NCBI RefSeq assembly: GCF_026651855.1
Contig: NZ_CP093280.1
Location: forward strand, 7,152,501 to 7,216,500
Length of the DNA: 64,000 bases
Reading direction: 5' to 3'
Origin: Pseudomonas silvicola
GTDB taxonomy: Bacteria > Pseudomonadota > Gammaproteobacteria > Pseudomonadales > Pseudomonadaceae
In this document: positions 32,808 to 42,944 of the stretch, one piece after another
Layout: every line of letters starts with the position of its first letter
Position numbering within the stretch: the stretch's first letter is position 1
Position numbers and translations under genes: made by a program
Notes under the pieces: model-generated
Seen by the model: the letters and a program-made list of their open reading frames with translations, nothing else
Told to the model about the DNA's origin: nothing
The model's database searches: none

Positions 32808-33794
32808 ATGAGCCTGGTCCTGGAAAAACCTGCACCAACGGTTGACGTACCGCCCCTTCGGCGGCTGTGGACCCTGCTGTACCGCAAGCCCAACTTGTAC
32901 CTGTCATTGCTGCTGGTGCCGCCGCTGCTGTGGTTCGGCGCCATTTACCTGGGCTCGTTGCTGAACCTGCTGTGGCAGGGCTTCTACACCTTCGACGACT
33001 TCAGCATGACGGTCACCCCTGACCTGACCCTGGCCAACTTCGCCGCGCTGTTCAACCCGTCGAACTTCGACATCATCCAGCGCACCCTGGGCATGGCCGT
33101 GGCGGTATCCATCGCCAGCGCCGTGGTGGCCTTCCCCATCGCCTATTACATGGCGCGCCACACCCAGGGCAAGACCAAGGCGTTCTTCTACATCGCGGTG
33201 ATGATGCCCATGTGGGCCAGCTACATCGTCAAGGCCTACGCCTGGACCCTGCTCCTGGCCAAGGGCGGCGTGGCCCAGTGGTTTGTCCAGCACCTGGGGC
33301 TGGGGCCGGTTCTGCAAGCCGTGCTGGGCCTGCCGGGCATTGGCGGCAGCACGCTGTCCACGTCGACCCTGGGGCGTTTCCTGGTGTTCGTGTACATCTG
33401 GCTGCCGTTCATGATCCTGCCGATCCAGGCGTCCCTGGAACGCTTGCCGCCCTCGCTGCTGCAAGCCTCCGCGGACCTGGGCGCGACACCGCGCCAGACT
33501 TTCCTGCAAGTGGTGCTGCCGCTGTCGGTCCCCGGCATCGCCGCCGGCTCCATCTTCACGTTTTCCCTGACCCTGGGCGACTTCATCGTGCCGCAACTGA
33601 TCGGCCCGCCCGGCTACTTCATCGGCAGCATGGTCTACGCCCAGCAAGGGGCCATCGGCAACATGCCCATGGCCGCGGCGTTCACCCTGGTGCCCATCGT
33701 GCTGATCGCGGTGTACCTGTCCATCGTCAAACGCCTGGGGGCCTTCTACCTGACACGCGGCGGTGAAAGCGTGGCCGGCAGCGGCGGCAAATAA
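32808..33794 (+). CDS. Polyamine-type ABC transporter permease (PotB/YdcU-like)
   Basis: A 328-residue inner-membrane permease with about six helices. The coupling-helix motif is [29 protein letters not shown] (split around residues 220-248), the EAA-type loop that docks on the ATPase. PotB/YdcU-type permeases normally work with a second PotC/YdcV-type permease, but here the dehydrogenase gene follows after only 22 bases and no second permease gene is present. The C-terminal [16 protein letters not shown] tail is longer than I would expect for the family. Confidence 0.88.
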   Translation: MSLVLEKPAPTVDVPPLRRLWTLLYRKPNLYLSLLLVPPLLWFGAIYLGSLLNLLWQGFYTFDDFSMTVTPDLTLANFAALFNPSNFDIIQRTLGMAVAVSIASAVVAFPIAYYMARHTQGKTKAFFYIAVMMPMWASYIVKAYAWTLLLAKGGVAQWFVQHLGLGPVLQAVLGLPGIGGSTLSTSTLGRFLVFVYIWLPFMILPIQASLERLPPSLLQASADLGATPRQTFLQVVLPLSVPGIAAGSIFTFSLTLGDFIVPQLIGPPGYFIGSMVYAQQGAIGNMPMAAAFTLVPIVLIAVYLSIVKRLGAFYLTRGGESVAGSGGK

Positions 33795-33816
33795 CACCTT
33801 CACAGGGGAACAGACC

Positions 33817-35241
33817 ATGCAAACGCAACTGCTGATCAACGGCCACCTGGTCACCGGCGAGGGCCCGGCACAGGCCGTGTTCAACCCGGCCCTGGGCCGC
33901 GTGCTGATCGAAATCAACGAGGCCACCGAAGGCCAGGTGGACGCGGCGGTACGCGCCGCCGATGCTGCCTTCGATGGCTGGTCGCAGACCCCGCCGAAAG
34001 ACCGCGCCCTGCTGCTGCTCAAATTGGCCGATGCCATCGAAACCCACGGCGAAGCGTTGGCCAAGCTGGAGTCGGACAACTGCGGCAAGCCCTACAGCGC
34101 GGCATTGAATGACGAGATTCCGGCCATCGCCGACGTCTTCCGCTTTTTCGCCGGCGCCACCCGCTGCATGAGCGGCTCGGCAGCCGGTGAATACCTGCCG
34201 GGGCACACCTCGATGATCCGCCGGGACCCCGTGGGCGTCATCGCCTCCATCGCGCCGTGGAACTACCCGTTGATGATGGTGGCCTGGAAGATCGCCCCAG
34301 CCCTGGCCGCAGGCAACACGGTGGTGCTCAAGCCGTCCGAGCAAACCCCGTTGACCGCCCTGCACCTGGCGCAACTGGCCAACGATATTTTCCCCGCCGG
34401 GGTGTTGAACCTGGTGTTCGGCCGGGGCCACACCGTGGGCCAACCGCTGGTCACGCACCCCAAGGTGCGCATGGTGTCGCTGACCGGCTCCATCGCCACC
34501 GGCTCGAACATCATTTCCAGCACCAGCGACAGCGTCAAACGCATGCACATGGAACTGGGGGGCAAGGCGCCGGTGATCATTTTCGACGATGCCGACATCG
34601 ACGCAGCCGTGGAAGGCATCCGCACCTTCGGTTTCTACAACGCCGGCCAGGACTGCACCGCGGCGTGCCGTATCTATGCGCAAGCAGGCATTTACGAGCA
34701 GTTCGTGGAAAAGCTCGGCGCCGCGGTCAGCAGCATCAAGCATGGCCTGCAGGACGACCCGACGACCGAACTGGGCCCGCTGATCACCGCGCAGCACCGT
34801 GATCGGGTAGCCGCCTTCGTCGAGCGCGCCGTGGCGCAGCCGCACATCCGGCTGGTCACCGGCGGCAAGGCGGTGGACGGCAATGGCTACTTCTTCCAGC
34901 CCACGGTACTGGCCGACGCCCAGCAGCACGACGAGATCGTGCGCCGCGAGGTGTTCGGGCCGGTGGTGTCGGTGACGCGCTTCGACGACGAAGCGCAGGT
35001 GCTGGGCTGGGCCAATGATTCGGACTATGGGCTGGCTTCCTCGGTATGGACCCGTGACCTGGGCCGCGCCCACCGCTTGAGCGCGCGCCTGCAATACGGC
35101 TGCACCTGGGTAAACACGCATTTCATGCTGGTCAGCGAGATGCCCCATGGTGGGCAGAAGCTGTCGGGGTACGGCAAGGACATGTCCATGTACGGCCTTG
35201 AGGACTACACCACTGTGCGGCATGTCATGTTCAAGCACTGA
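33817..35241 (+). CDS. Gamma-aminobutyraldehyde dehydrogenase (PatD/YdcW-like, copy 2)
   Basis: A 474-residue aldehyde dehydrogenase at the position of ydcW/patD behind the ABC genes. Catalytic Cys in [11 protein letters not shown] (about residue 279), general-base Glu in MELGGKAPV, cofactor loop SLTGSIATG. It is strongly similar to the enzyme encoded at 28990, including [21 protein letters not shown] at the C-terminus. The product would be GABA from 4-aminobutyraldehyde. The ATG at 33817 is preferred to an upstream start that would overlap the permease gene. Confidence 0.9.
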   Translation: MQTQLLINGHLVTGEGPAQAVFNPALGRVLIEINEATEGQVDAAVRAADAAFDGWSQTPPKDRALLLLKLADAIETHGEALAKLESDNCGKPYSAALNDEIPAIADVFRFFAGATRCMSGSAAGEYLPGHTSMIRRDPVGVIASIAPWNYPLMMVAWKIAPALAAGNTVVLKPSEQTPLTALHLAQLANDIFPAGVLNLVFGRGHTVGQPLVTHPKVRMVSLTGSIATGSNIISSTSDSVKRMHMELGGKAPVIIFDDADIDAAVEGIRTFGFYNAGQDCTAACRIYAQAGIYEQFVEKLGAAVSSIKHGLQDDPTTELGPLITAQHRDRVAAFVERAVAQPHIRLVTGGKAVDGNGYFFQPTVLADAQQHDEIVRREVFGPVVSVTRFDDEAQVLGWANDSDYGLASSVWTRDLGRAHRLSARLQYGCTWVNTHFMLVSEMPHGGQKLSGYGKDMSMYGLEDYTTVRHVMFKH

Positions 35242-35344
35242 TCGCCTCCGGCACCTCATACAACAATGATCCGGGGTGTGCCTTTCGGGCACCACCCCCG
35301 GGCACCCTGCAACCTGAATCTGCCGATTCTTTCGGAGCACACAC

Positions 35345-36856
35345 ATGAGCGTCACCCCTGACATGGCAGCCGTCGACCACGATGCCGAGCAGCTCAGGCA
35401 ACTGGGCTACACCTCCAACTTCAACCGCAGCATGAGCCTGTGGGAAAACTTCGCCCTGGGCTTCACCTACCTGTCGCCCGTGGTGGGCGTGTACACCCTG
35501 TTCGGCCTGTGCCTGGCCGCGGGCGGGCCGCCGATGTTCTGGGCCTACCTGCTGGTGGGGCTGGGCCAGATGCTGGTGTGCCTGATCTTCGGCGAAGTGG
35601 TGTCGCAATTCCCGATTTCCGGCGGCGTGTACCCTTGGGCCAGGCGCCTGGTGGGCAAGCGCTGGGCGTGGATGGTGGGCTGGATCTACTCCATCGCCCT
35701 GTGCGTGACCATCGCCGCCGTGGCCGTGGGCGCAGGGCCTTACCTGGCGGTGATGCTGGGCTTCGAACCGAGCAACACCACCAACATCGTCATCGCCCTG
35801 GTGCTGACCTTGCTGGCCACCCTGGTCAACCTCAGCGGCACCAAGATGCTGGCGCGCATCGCCATGTTCGGCTTCCTGTGCGAATTGCTGGGTGCGTTGA
35901 TCGTCGGTATCTACCTGCTGATCGTCGAACGCCACCAGCCATTCAGCGTACTGTGGAATACCTTCGACATCCGCGTCGACGGCTCCTACCTCCCGGCCTT
36001 CCTGACCGCCTCGCTCGCAGGGATGTTCCTGTACTACGGCTTCGAAGCCTGCGGCGACGTGGCCGAGGAAACCCCCAACCCCAGCAAGCGCATTCCCGTG
36101 GCCATGCGCATGACCATCTACATCGGCGGCATCTCGGCGATGTTCGCCTGCCTGGCCTTGATCCTCGCCGTGCCGGACATGCAGGCGGTCATCAACGGGA
36201 CCGACAAGGACCCGGTGACTACCGTATTGAACAACGCCTTTGGCAGCGTCGGTTCGCGGGTGGTGATGGCCGTGGTGATGGTGTCGTTCATTTCCTGCGT
36301 GATCAGCCTGCAAGCTGCCGCCAGCCGTCTGCTGTACTCGTACGCCCGAGACGAGATGGTCGTCGGCAGCCGGTTGCTCAAGCGCCTGTCGGCCACCACC
36401 CAGGTGCCGGTCAACGCGCTGCTGGTCGCGGGCGTGTTGCCGGCACTGATCATCATTCTTGGTTTCTTCCTGCAGGACGCCGTGGCCACCATCGTCAGCT
36501 TCGCGGCGATCGGCATCTACCTGGCCTTCCAGATGATCGTGCTGGGCGCGCTGTACGCCCGCCTGCGCGGCTGGAAGCCCAGTGGCCAGTTCAACCTGGG
36601 GCGCTGGGGGTTGCTGGTGAACGTCGGGGCACTGGTGTACGGCCTGGGCGCCATCATCAACATGGCCTGGCCGCGCACCCCGGACGCCGCCTGGTACGTG
36701 AACTACGCCATGGTCGTGACCACCGCGGTAGTGATCGCCCTGGGGCTGCTATACATGTGGCTGGCCAAACCCTACGACCACGGCACCGCGCCCGCGGGCG
36801 ACGCCTGGAAAATCGGGCATCAAGGCTCCACAGAAGCAGCACGAGCAACCCTGTAG
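35345..36856 (+). CDS. APC-family amino acid/amine permease
   Basis: A 503-residue transporter with 12 predicted helices. GFTYLSPVVGVYTLFG (helix 1, about residues 38-53) and GFEACGDVAEETPNPSKRIPVAM (about 230-252) are typical of the APC superfamily group that takes up GABA, choline or similar amines. It follows the dehydrogenase after about 100 bases and could import GABA or an amino acid connected with the pathway. An inverted-repeat cluster follows its stop codon. Confidence 0.88.
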   Translation: MSVTPDMAAVDHDAEQLRQLGYTSNFNRSMSLWENFALGFTYLSPVVGVYTLFGLCLAAGGPPMFWAYLLVGLGQMLVCLIFGEVVSQFPISGGVYPWARRLVGKRWAWMVGWIYSIALCVTIAAVAVGAGPYLAVMLGFEPSNTTNIVIALVLTLLATLVNLSGTKMLARIAMFGFLCELLGALIVGIYLLIVERHQPFSVLWNTFDIRVDGSYLPAFLTASLAGMFLYYGFEACGDVAEETPNPSKRIPVAMRMTIYIGGISAMFACLALILAVPDMQAVINGTDKDPVTTVLNNAFGSVGSRVVMAVVMVSFISCVISLQAAASRLLYSYARDEMVVGSRLLKRLSATTQVPVNALLVAGVLPALIIILGFFLQDAVATIVSFAAIGIYLAFQMIVLGALYARLRGWKPSGQFNLGRWGLLVNVGALVYGLGAIINMAWPRTPDAAWYVNYAMVVTTAVVIALGLLYMWLAKPYDHGTAPAGDAWKIGHQGSTEAARATL

Positions 36857-36860
36857 ACCA

Positions 36861-36961
36861 GGCGCCGCGGTAGCCTGAACCACCGCGGTGGCCGCTTCCC
36901 GAGCTTCGCCCGGTCCCACAAAAGCAGCACGCGCAACATATGGGACCGGGCGGCGTGCTGC
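36861..36961. repeat. REP-like cluster with interlocked inverted repeats
   Basis: Three inverted repeats lie between convergent genes. CCGCGGT/ACCGCGG (36865-36871 with 36882-36888) is one. GCCCGGTCCCA/TGGGACCGGGC (36908-36918 with 36941-36951) and GCAGCACGC/GCGTGCTGC (36924-36932 with 36953-36961) interlock, so only one of those two stems can form unless they make a pseudoknot. The GAGCTTCGCCCGGTCCCACA part also occurs, inverted, at 45193-45217, and a related hairpin lies at 39276. Confidence 0.75.
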
Positions 36962-36962
36962 C

Positions 36963-37328
36963 TTAGGGCAGCTCCCGCGCGCTCAACCGAAAGCCGCTCG
37001 AGTCCTCGCTGTAGTCCGCACACTCCCCGCGCCAACCCTGGACCATGCCCTTCACCCTGTCCGTGACCTTGCCGCGGTGGGTCACCCGCAGGCAACTGCG
37101 ATACTCGTAGGGCACCAGCCGCCCCAGGTGCAGCTCGCACCAGCCGCTACCGTCATAAATCCTCGCGCACACATAACCCGGTTGCCTCGGCCGCTTCGGT
37201 GCGTCACCTTCCACTGTCGGCACGCTCACCTCGCGCCAATACAGATAAATATCCCCACAACCACCGAAGTTTTGATCAAAAACGACGTGGCCGGTCACGG
37301 TGACCCGTGTCGATCTAACCCTGGGCAT
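36963..37328 (-). CDS. Hypothetical protein, unrecognised
   Basis: A 121-residue protein that I do not recognise. An AGAGGA ribosome-binding site lies about eight bases before the ATG, which supports translation. The protein has several Cys residues (GGCGDIYLYW, GYVCARIYDGSGWCELHLG, YEYRSCLRV, WRGECADYSED), many aromatic and basic residues, and no membrane segment or signal peptide. It reads like a compact beta-rich domain. It is isolated between an amine permease and opgD, with REP-like repeats at its 3' end and a long non-coding gap upstream. Confidence 0.6.
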   Translation of the reverse strand: MPRVRSTRVTVTGHVVFDQNFGGCGDIYLYWREVSVPTVEGDAPKRPRQPGYVCARIYDGSGWCELHLGRLVPYEYRSCLRVTHRGKVTDRVKGMVQGWRGECADYSEDSSGFRLSARELP

Positions 37329-37647
37329 CAACCTTATCCTCTCTGGTTCGAGTGCCGAAGCAGGGAGTATTCAGGGTCACTCAAGCAGAGAAACGAGGAA
37401 GAATCCGACGTATTTGTAGGAATTTTCCCAAGCGAGACGTCAAGCCGCTCTCGATGCTATCTGGCCCGTTCACCGCGCAGTCCGAATAAACCCGAACCAC
37501 TTTTTTCACCCCTCCTTGCGAACCGACCGCCCACTTTGTTATCTGTTAGGGGTTGGTTGTGTTTGGCCGAGGGCATGTCCAGACCTTTATCTCGATCCAG
37601 CCAGGCTGCCAGGAGGTGGCCCGGATTCTTTGCAGACAGGGTTACTT
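37329..37647. other. 319-base non-coding gap upstream of opgD
   Basis: The gap separates the divergent unrecognised gene and opgD and should hold both promoters. No clear -35/-10 pair, riboswitch or small gene stood out. The frame upstream of opgD is open for 44 codons but would put an unlikely sequence before the Tat signal. Confidence 0.4.
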
Positions 37648-39264
37648 ATGCACCGCAGGCACCTTCTCAAGGCCTCCATGGCGCTCGCCGCCTATACCGG
37701 CCTTTCCGGCACCGGGCTGCTGGCCGCTCAGGCGATGGCAGCCACCGCCGACGGCGATGCCGAGCCATTCAGTTTCGATTTGCTGCAAGCCCAGGCGCGG
37801 CAGTTGGCCACCCAGGGTTATACCGACCGCAAGCAGGTGTTGCCGCCTACCCTGGCTAACATGACACCGCAGCAGTTCAATGCCATTCAGTACGACCCCA
37901 AGCACTCGCTCTGGTACGACAACAAGGGCCAGCTGGACGTGCAGTTCTTCCACGTGGGCATGGGCTTCAAGCTGCCCGTGCGCATGTACAGTGTCGATGC
38001 CGGCAAGCAGCAGGCGCGCGAGGTGCACTTCCACCCGCCGCTGTTCCGCTACGACAACACCGGGGTGGACACCAGGCAGCTCAAGGGCGACCTGGGCTTC
38101 GCCGGCTTCCGCATGTTCAAGGCGCCGGAACTGGACAAGCACGACATCCTGTCTTTCCTGGGCGCCAGCTATTTCCGCGCAGTGGACTCCACCGGCCAGT
38201 ACGGCCTGTCGGCCCGCGGCCTGGCCATCGATACCTATGCCAGGAAGCGCGAGGAATTTCCCGACTTCACCAAGTTCTGGTTCGAAACCCCGGACAAGGA
38301 AAGCACTCGCTTCACCGTCTATGCCTTGCTGGAGTCACCGAGCGCGACGGGCGCCTACAAGTTCGACATCGACTGCCAGGCACAACAGGTAGTGATGGCC
38401 ATCGATGCCCATGTGTTTGCCCGTACCGACATCGAGCAGCTGGGTATCTCGGCGATGACCAGCATGTTCAGCTGTGGCACCCATGAGCGACGCATGTGCG
38501 ACACCATCCACCCGCAAATCCACGATTCGGACCGGCTGGCCATGTGGCGTGGCAACGGCGAGTGGATCTGCCGCCCGCTGAACAACCCGGCCACGCTGCA
38601 GTTCAACGCCTTCGCTGACAACAACCCCAAGGGTTTCGGCCTGGTGCAGACCGACCACGAGTTTTCCAGCTACGAAGACACCGTGGATGGCTACAACAAG
38701 CGCCCCAGCCTATGGGTCGAGCCCACCACCAACTGGGGTGAAGGCGCGGTCAGCCTGATGGAGATCCCGACCACGGGCGAGACCCTGGACAATATCGTGG
38801 CCTTCTGGACGCCCAAGCAACCGGTCAAGGCTGGCGACGCCCTGAACTTCGGCTACAAGCTGTACTGGAGCGCCCTGCCACCGGTGGGTACGCCGCTGGC
38901 GCGGGTGCACGCGACCCGTTCGGGCATGGGCGGCTTTACCGAAGGCTGGGCACCGGGCGAACACTACCCGGACGTCTGGGCCCGACGCTTTGCCGTGGAC
39001 TTCAAGGGCGGTGGCCTGGAACGCTTGCCGGAAGGTACCGGCATCGAGCCGGTGGTGACCGTGTCCAGCGGCAAGGTGCAGGACTTCAACATTCTGGTAC
39101 TGCCGGACAAGGGCTACCGCGTGACGTTCGACTGGCACCCTACCAGTGACAGCGTCGAACCGGTGGAAATGCGCCTGTTCATCCGCACCCAGGACCGCAC
39201 TCTGAGCGAGACCTGGTTGTACCAATACTTCCCGCCTGCGCCGGAAAAACGCAAGTACAGCTGA
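37648..39264 (+). CDS. opgD: Glucan biosynthesis protein D
   Basis: A 538-residue protein of the OpgG/OpgD family, which shapes osmoregulated periplasmic glucans. The N-terminus [20 protein letters not shown] carries a twin-arginine export signal, as OpgD does, so it acts in the periplasm. Family segments include [22 protein letters not shown] (split), [24 protein letters not shown] and [18 protein letters not shown]. This start places the Tat signal at the N-terminus. It stands alone, with a REP-like hairpin just after the stop. Confidence 0.93.
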   Translation: MHRRHLLKASMALAAYTGLSGTGLLAAQAMAATADGDAEPFSFDLLQAQARQLATQGYTDRKQVLPPTLANMTPQQFNAIQYDPKHSLWYDNKGQLDVQFFHVGMGFKLPVRMYSVDAGKQQAREVHFHPPLFRYDNTGVDTRQLKGDLGFAGFRMFKAPELDKHDILSFLGASYFRAVDSTGQYGLSARGLAIDTYARKREEFPDFTKFWFETPDKESTRFTVYALLESPSATGAYKFDIDCQAQQVVMAIDAHVFARTDIEQLGISAMTSMFSCGTHERRMCDTIHPQIHDSDRLAMWRGNGEWICRPLNNPATLQFNAFADNNPKGFGLVQTDHEFSSYEDTVDGYNKRPSLWVEPTTNWGEGAVSLMEIPTTGETLDNIVAFWTPKQPVKAGDALNFGYKLYWSALPPVGTPLARVHATRSGMGGFTEGWAPGEHYPDVWARRFAVDFKGGGLERLPEGTGIEPVVTVSSGKVQDFNILVLPDKGYRVTFDWHPTSDSVEPVEMRLFIRTQDRTLSETWLYQYFPPAPEKRKYS

Positions 39265-39275
39265 CGGTAGCCCTC

Positions 39276-39304
39276 CGCGGGACCGAGCTTCGCCCGGTCC
39301 CGCG
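39276..39304. terminator. REP-like hairpin between convergent genes
   Basis: CGCGGGACCG and CGGTCCCGCG form a perfect 10-bp stem around AGCTTCGCC between opgD and the convergent reductase gene. No T-run follows, so it may act as a REP element or a factor-assisted bidirectional stop. Confidence 0.6.
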
Positions 39305-39313
39305 ACGGTGCTG

Positions 39314-40420
39314 TCAATCGCGCAGGTCCGACTCGTGGATCGGCTGGTCGCGGTGGGTGGCGCGCTGGTATTGGGCGGGCCAGGTGGCCTGGCGGCCGTT
39401 AAGGTCGTCGTCGGCGTGCAGCGGCCAGTAGGGGTCGCGCAGCAGTTCGCGGGCCAGCAGGATGATGTCGGCCTGGCAGGTGCGCAATATGTGCTCGGCC
39501 TGGGCAGGTTCCGTGATCATGCCGACGGTGCCGGTGGCAATGCCCGCCTCCTTGCGCACGCGCTCGGCGAAGCGGGTCTGGTAACCCGGCCCAGTCGGAA
39601 TCTCGGCATTGGCCGCGGTACCGCCCGACGACACATCCACCAGGTCCGCCCCCAGGGCCTTCAGGCGCTTGGCCAGTTCAACGGTCTCATCCGGGTTCCA
39701 GCCGTCCTCGACCCAGTCGGTGGCCGACACGCGCACGAACACCGGCAATTCTTCGGGCCAGACGGTGCGAATCGCCTCGGTGACCTGCAGCGTCAGGCGA
39801 ATGCGGTTTTCAAACGACCCACCATAGCTGTCCTGACGCTGGTTGCTGATCGGCGACAGGAACTGATGCAACAGGTAGCCATGGGCCGCATGCACTTCCA
39901 CCACCTTGAAGTTGGCCTTCAGTGCCCTCCTTGCCGCCTCGACGAACGCCAGGATGATTTCCTGGATCTGCCCTTCATCCAGCGCGGTGGGCGCGGTGTG
40001 ACGAGGGTCGAACGCGATCTTGGACGGCCCCACCGGCACCCAGCCACCTTCATTCACTGGAATACTGCCGGACTTGCCGAGCCAGGGGCGGTAGGTGCTG
40101 GCCTTGCGCCCCGCATGGGCCAATTGAATCGCCGGCACGGCGCCCTGGGAGGTGATGAAGCGAGTAATGCGTTGCAGTGGCTCGATCTGCTCATCCTTCC
40201 ACAGGCCCAGGTCTTCAGGGGTGATACGGCCGTCAGCGGTCACGGCGGTGGCTTCGGTGAATACCAGGCCAGCACCGCCCACGGCGCGGCTGCCCAGGTG
40301 CACCAGGTGCCAATCGTTGGCCAGGCCATCGACGCTGGAGTATTGGCACATGGGGGAGACAGCGATACGGTTGGGCAGCGTCAGTTGACGCAGGGTATAG
40401 GGTTCAAGCAGCACGCTCAT
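39314..40420 (-). CDS. NADH:flavin oxidoreductase (old yellow enzyme family)
   Basis: A 368-residue FMN-dependent ene-reductase of the YqjM/XenA-like group. RIAVSPMCQYSSVDGLANDWH carries the Cys near the flavin (about residue 25, split), and the catalytic-type His pair region reads VEVHAAHGYLLHQFLSP (about 172-188). YGGSFENRIRL and the C-terminal LARELLRDPYWP are family hallmarks. Such enzymes reduce activated C=C bonds, nitro compounds and nitrate esters. The physiological substrate is not known. It lies upstream of recJ on the same strand with an 87-base gap. Confidence 0.9.
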   Translation of the reverse strand: MSVLLEPYTLRQLTLPNRIAVSPMCQYSSVDGLANDWHLVHLGSRAVGGAGLVFTEATAVTADGRITPEDLGLWKDEQIEPLQRITRFITSQGAVPAIQLAHAGRKASTYRPWLGKSGSIPVNEGGWVPVGPSKIAFDPRHTAPTALDEGQIQEIILAFVEAARRALKANFKVVEVHAAHGYLLHQFLSPISNQRQDSYGGSFENRIRLTLQVTEAIRTVWPEELPVFVRVSATDWVEDGWNPDETVELAKRLKALGADLVDVSSGGTAANAEIPTGPGYQTRFAERVRKEAGIATGTVGMITEPAQAEHILRTCQADIILLARELLRDPYWPLHADDDLNGRQATWPAQYQRATHRDQPIHESDLRD

Positions 40421-40507
40421 GGGGCACCTCTCAAGGCTTGGGGTCGGGCGCAGACAATGTCTAGAGCCTAGTCGACAACCTCACCTTGAGCAGGGTTCAG
40501 CGTTTTT

Positions 40508-42217
40508 TCAACGCGGCTCCATGTGGGCGATCAGCAGCTGCACCGTTTCCTGGCCACGGAACTCGTTGACGTCCAGCTTGTAGGCCAGCTCCACCCAGCG
40601 CACGGTGGGGTTGGGCCACACGTCGCGGTCGATGCCAAAGGCTATGCCATCAAGCTTAACGGAGCCGCACTCGCTCTTGAGCACCACCTTCAGGTGCCGC
40701 TCGCCCACGACTCGTTGCTCGGCCAACTGGAACACGCCGTGAAATAGCGGCTCGGGGAAGTGCTGGCCCCAGGGCCCGGCGTGACGCAGGGCGCGGGCCA
40801 GTTCCAGATGAAACTCTTCCACGGCCAGGCTGCCGTCGGTCAGCAGGCGGCCGGTGAGGTCGTCCTCTTGCAACTGGCGGCGTACTTCTTCGTCGAAGGC
40901 TTGGGCAAACGCCGGGAAGTTGGCTTCGGGCAGGGACAGGCCCGCGGCCATGGCATGGCCACCGAACTTGCTGATCAGTTGCGGCTGGCGCGTCGCCACG
41001 GCGTCCAGCGCATCGCGGATATGGAAGCCGGGTACCGAGCGCGCCGAGCCCTTGAGCATGCCTTCGCCCGCATCGGCAAAGGCAATGGTGGGCCGGTGGT
41101 AGCGCTCCTTGAGCCGCGAGGCCAGGATACCAATCACACCCTGGTGCCAGTCGGCGTCGAACAGGCACAGGCCGAACGGCATATCCTCCAGGGGCAAGTC
41201 CTTGAGCTGGGCCAGGGCCTCGCGCTGCATGCCTTGCTCGATGGACTTGCGGTCCTGGTTCAGCTCGTCCAGTTGCGCGGCCATGGCCTGGGCCAGGCCA
41301 ATGTCGTCACTGAGCAGGCATTCGATGCCCAGGCTCATGTCATCCAGGCGGCCGGCAGCGTTCAGGCGCGGGCCGAGGATGAACCCCAGGTCAGTGGAGG
41401 TGATGCGCCGGTGATCGCGCTTGGCCACCTCCAGAATCGCCTTCAAGCCCGGACGGGCGCGGCCGGCACGAATGCGCTCCAGGCCCTGGTGCACCAGGAT
41501 GCGATTGTTGGCGTCCAGCGGCACCACGTCGGCGACGCTGCCCAAGGCCACCAGGTCGAGCAGCTCGCCGATGTTGGGCTGCGGCTTGCTGTCGTAATGG
41601 CCCAGGCTGCGCAGGCGTGCGCGCAGGGCCATCAGCACATAGAAAATAACCCCGACACCGGCCAGCGACTTGCTGGGAAACTCGCAGCCAGGCTGGTTGG
41701 GATTGACGATGGCATCAGCGGCCGGTAATTCGGGGCCTGGCAAGTGGTGGTCGGTGACCAGTACCTTGAGGCCCGCGGCCTTGGCAGCGGCGACGCCGTC
41801 GACACTGGAAATACCGTTGTCCACGGTCACCAGCAGGTCGGGCTGGCGCTGCAGGGCCACGGCGACGATTTCCGGCGTCAGGCCATAGCCGTATTCGAAC
41901 CGGTTGGGCACCAGGTAGTCGACATGGGCCGCGCCCAACAGGCGCAGGCCCAGCACGCCAACACTGCTGGCGGTGGCGCCATCGGCATCGAAGTCGCCAA
42001 CGATGAGGATGCGCTGGCGCTGGGCCAGGGCGTCCACCAGCAGGTCCACGGCCGCGTCGATGCCTTTGAGCTGCTGGTACGGGATCAGCCGCGCCAGGCT
42101 CTTGTCCAGCTCGGCCTCCGACTGCACCCCGCGCGCTGCGTACAAGCGGGTGAGCAAGGGCGGAAGGTCACCGAGAAACGGCAGGATGGCAGGCAGTTGA
42201 CGCGGTTCGATACGCAT
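40508..42217 (-). CDS. recJ: Single-stranded-DNA-specific exonuclease RecJ
   Basis: A 569-residue 5'-3' exonuclease of the DHH family, used in mismatch and recombination repair. The metal-binding motifs are GDFDADGATA (about residues 73-82), TVDNGIS and VTDHHLPGP (about 152-160). HQGVIGILASRLKERYHRPTIAFA belongs to the DHHA1 region. Length and motifs are normal for the family. The YaeQ gene precedes it on the same strand. Confidence 0.96.
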   Translation of the reverse strand: MRIEPRQLPAILPFLGDLPPLLTRLYAARGVQSEAELDKSLARLIPYQQLKGIDAAVDLLVDALAQRQRILIVGDFDADGATASSVGVLGLRLLGAAHVDYLVPNRFEYGYGLTPEIVAVALQRQPDLLVTVDNGISSVDGVAAAKAAGLKVLVTDHHLPGPELPAADAIVNPNQPGCEFPSKSLAGVGVIFYVLMALRARLRSLGHYDSKPQPNIGELLDLVALGSVADVVPLDANNRILVHQGLERIRAGRARPGLKAILEVAKRDHRRITSTDLGFILGPRLNAAGRLDDMSLGIECLLSDDIGLAQAMAAQLDELNQDRKSIEQGMQREALAQLKDLPLEDMPFGLCLFDADWHQGVIGILASRLKERYHRPTIAFADAGEGMLKGSARSVPGFHIRDALDAVATRQPQLISKFGGHAMAAGLSLPEANFPAFAQAFDEEVRRQLQEDDLTGRLLTDGSLAVEEFHLELARALRHAGPWGQHFPEPLFHGVFQLAEQRVVGERHLKVVLKSECGSVKLDGIAFGIDRDVWPNPTVRWVELAYKLDVNEFRGQETVQLLIAHMEPR

Positions 42218-42261
42218 GGGGCTTCTTATTCAGGGGCAAAAATCGGAACGGGCGGTACGGC

Positions 42262-42804
42262 TCAGCCGCGCTCGCCCATCAGCCATTCCAGTTGCACTTC
42301 GTGCTGGCCGCGGTCGTCGGTGACGAAAAGGGTGCCTTCGCTGATCATCACGTCCCACTTGATGGCGCGCGGCATATCCTTGGCCAATGTTTCCAGGACT
42401 TCCTGGGGCACGGCGGCGATGTTGACGTTCTTCAGGTTCTTCACGGCGTCCACCACCTTGGTCTGCCACACGCGTAGGCTGCCGTAAGCCAGCAGGCTGG
42501 TGCGCTCGGTACGGCGCGAGCACCAGGTCAAGCGGTCGGCGTCAGGCTGGCCCACTTCGATCCAGTGCACCACACGGTCATCCAGGCTTTTTTCCCACAG
42601 CGCCGCTTCGTCTACATCGGACAGGCCGCGGCCAAACGACAACTGCTCGTTGTACCAGAAAGCATACGCCAGCAGGCGCACGGCCATGCGTTCTTCGGTC
42701 TCGGACGGGTGACGGGCAATGGTCAGCTTGACGCTTTCGTAGACCCCTCGGTCGAGATCGGTCAGGTTGAGTTCGAATTTGTAGGTCGTGGAGGGCTGGG
42801 CCAT
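42262..42804 (-). CDS. YaeQ family protein
   Basis: A 180-residue protein matching the YaeQ family: TYKFELNLTDLDRGVYES, RHPSETEERMAVRLLAYAFWY, LWEKSLDDRVVHWIEVGQPDADRL. YaeQ structures resemble PD-(D/E)XK nucleases, and the acidic and basic residues of these segments are kept. E. coli YaeQ was first described as a suppressor of RfaH loss, but the molecular function is unclear. It sits directly upstream of recJ, and that neighbourhood is compatible with a nucleic-acid role. Confidence 0.93.
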   Translation of the reverse strand: MAQPSTTYKFELNLTDLDRGVYESVKLTIARHPSETEERMAVRLLAYAFWYNEQLSFGRGLSDVDEAALWEKSLDDRVVHWIEVGQPDADRLTWCSRRTERTSLLAYGSLRVWQTKVVDAVKNLKNVNIAAVPQEVLETLAKDMPRAIKWDVMISEGTLFVTDDRGQHEVQLEWLMGERG

Positions 42805-42944
42805 GAGGGGCTTCTTGCTGCGAGGAAAAGTCGCACAGTCTAACCGATCGTGGCCTAATCAACTAAGGCCGATAGCCGACAACATTACCGAACAGGCACA
42901 GACCTGTGCTAAACACTGCATTCAGTTGTTCCGGAGCCCGCATC

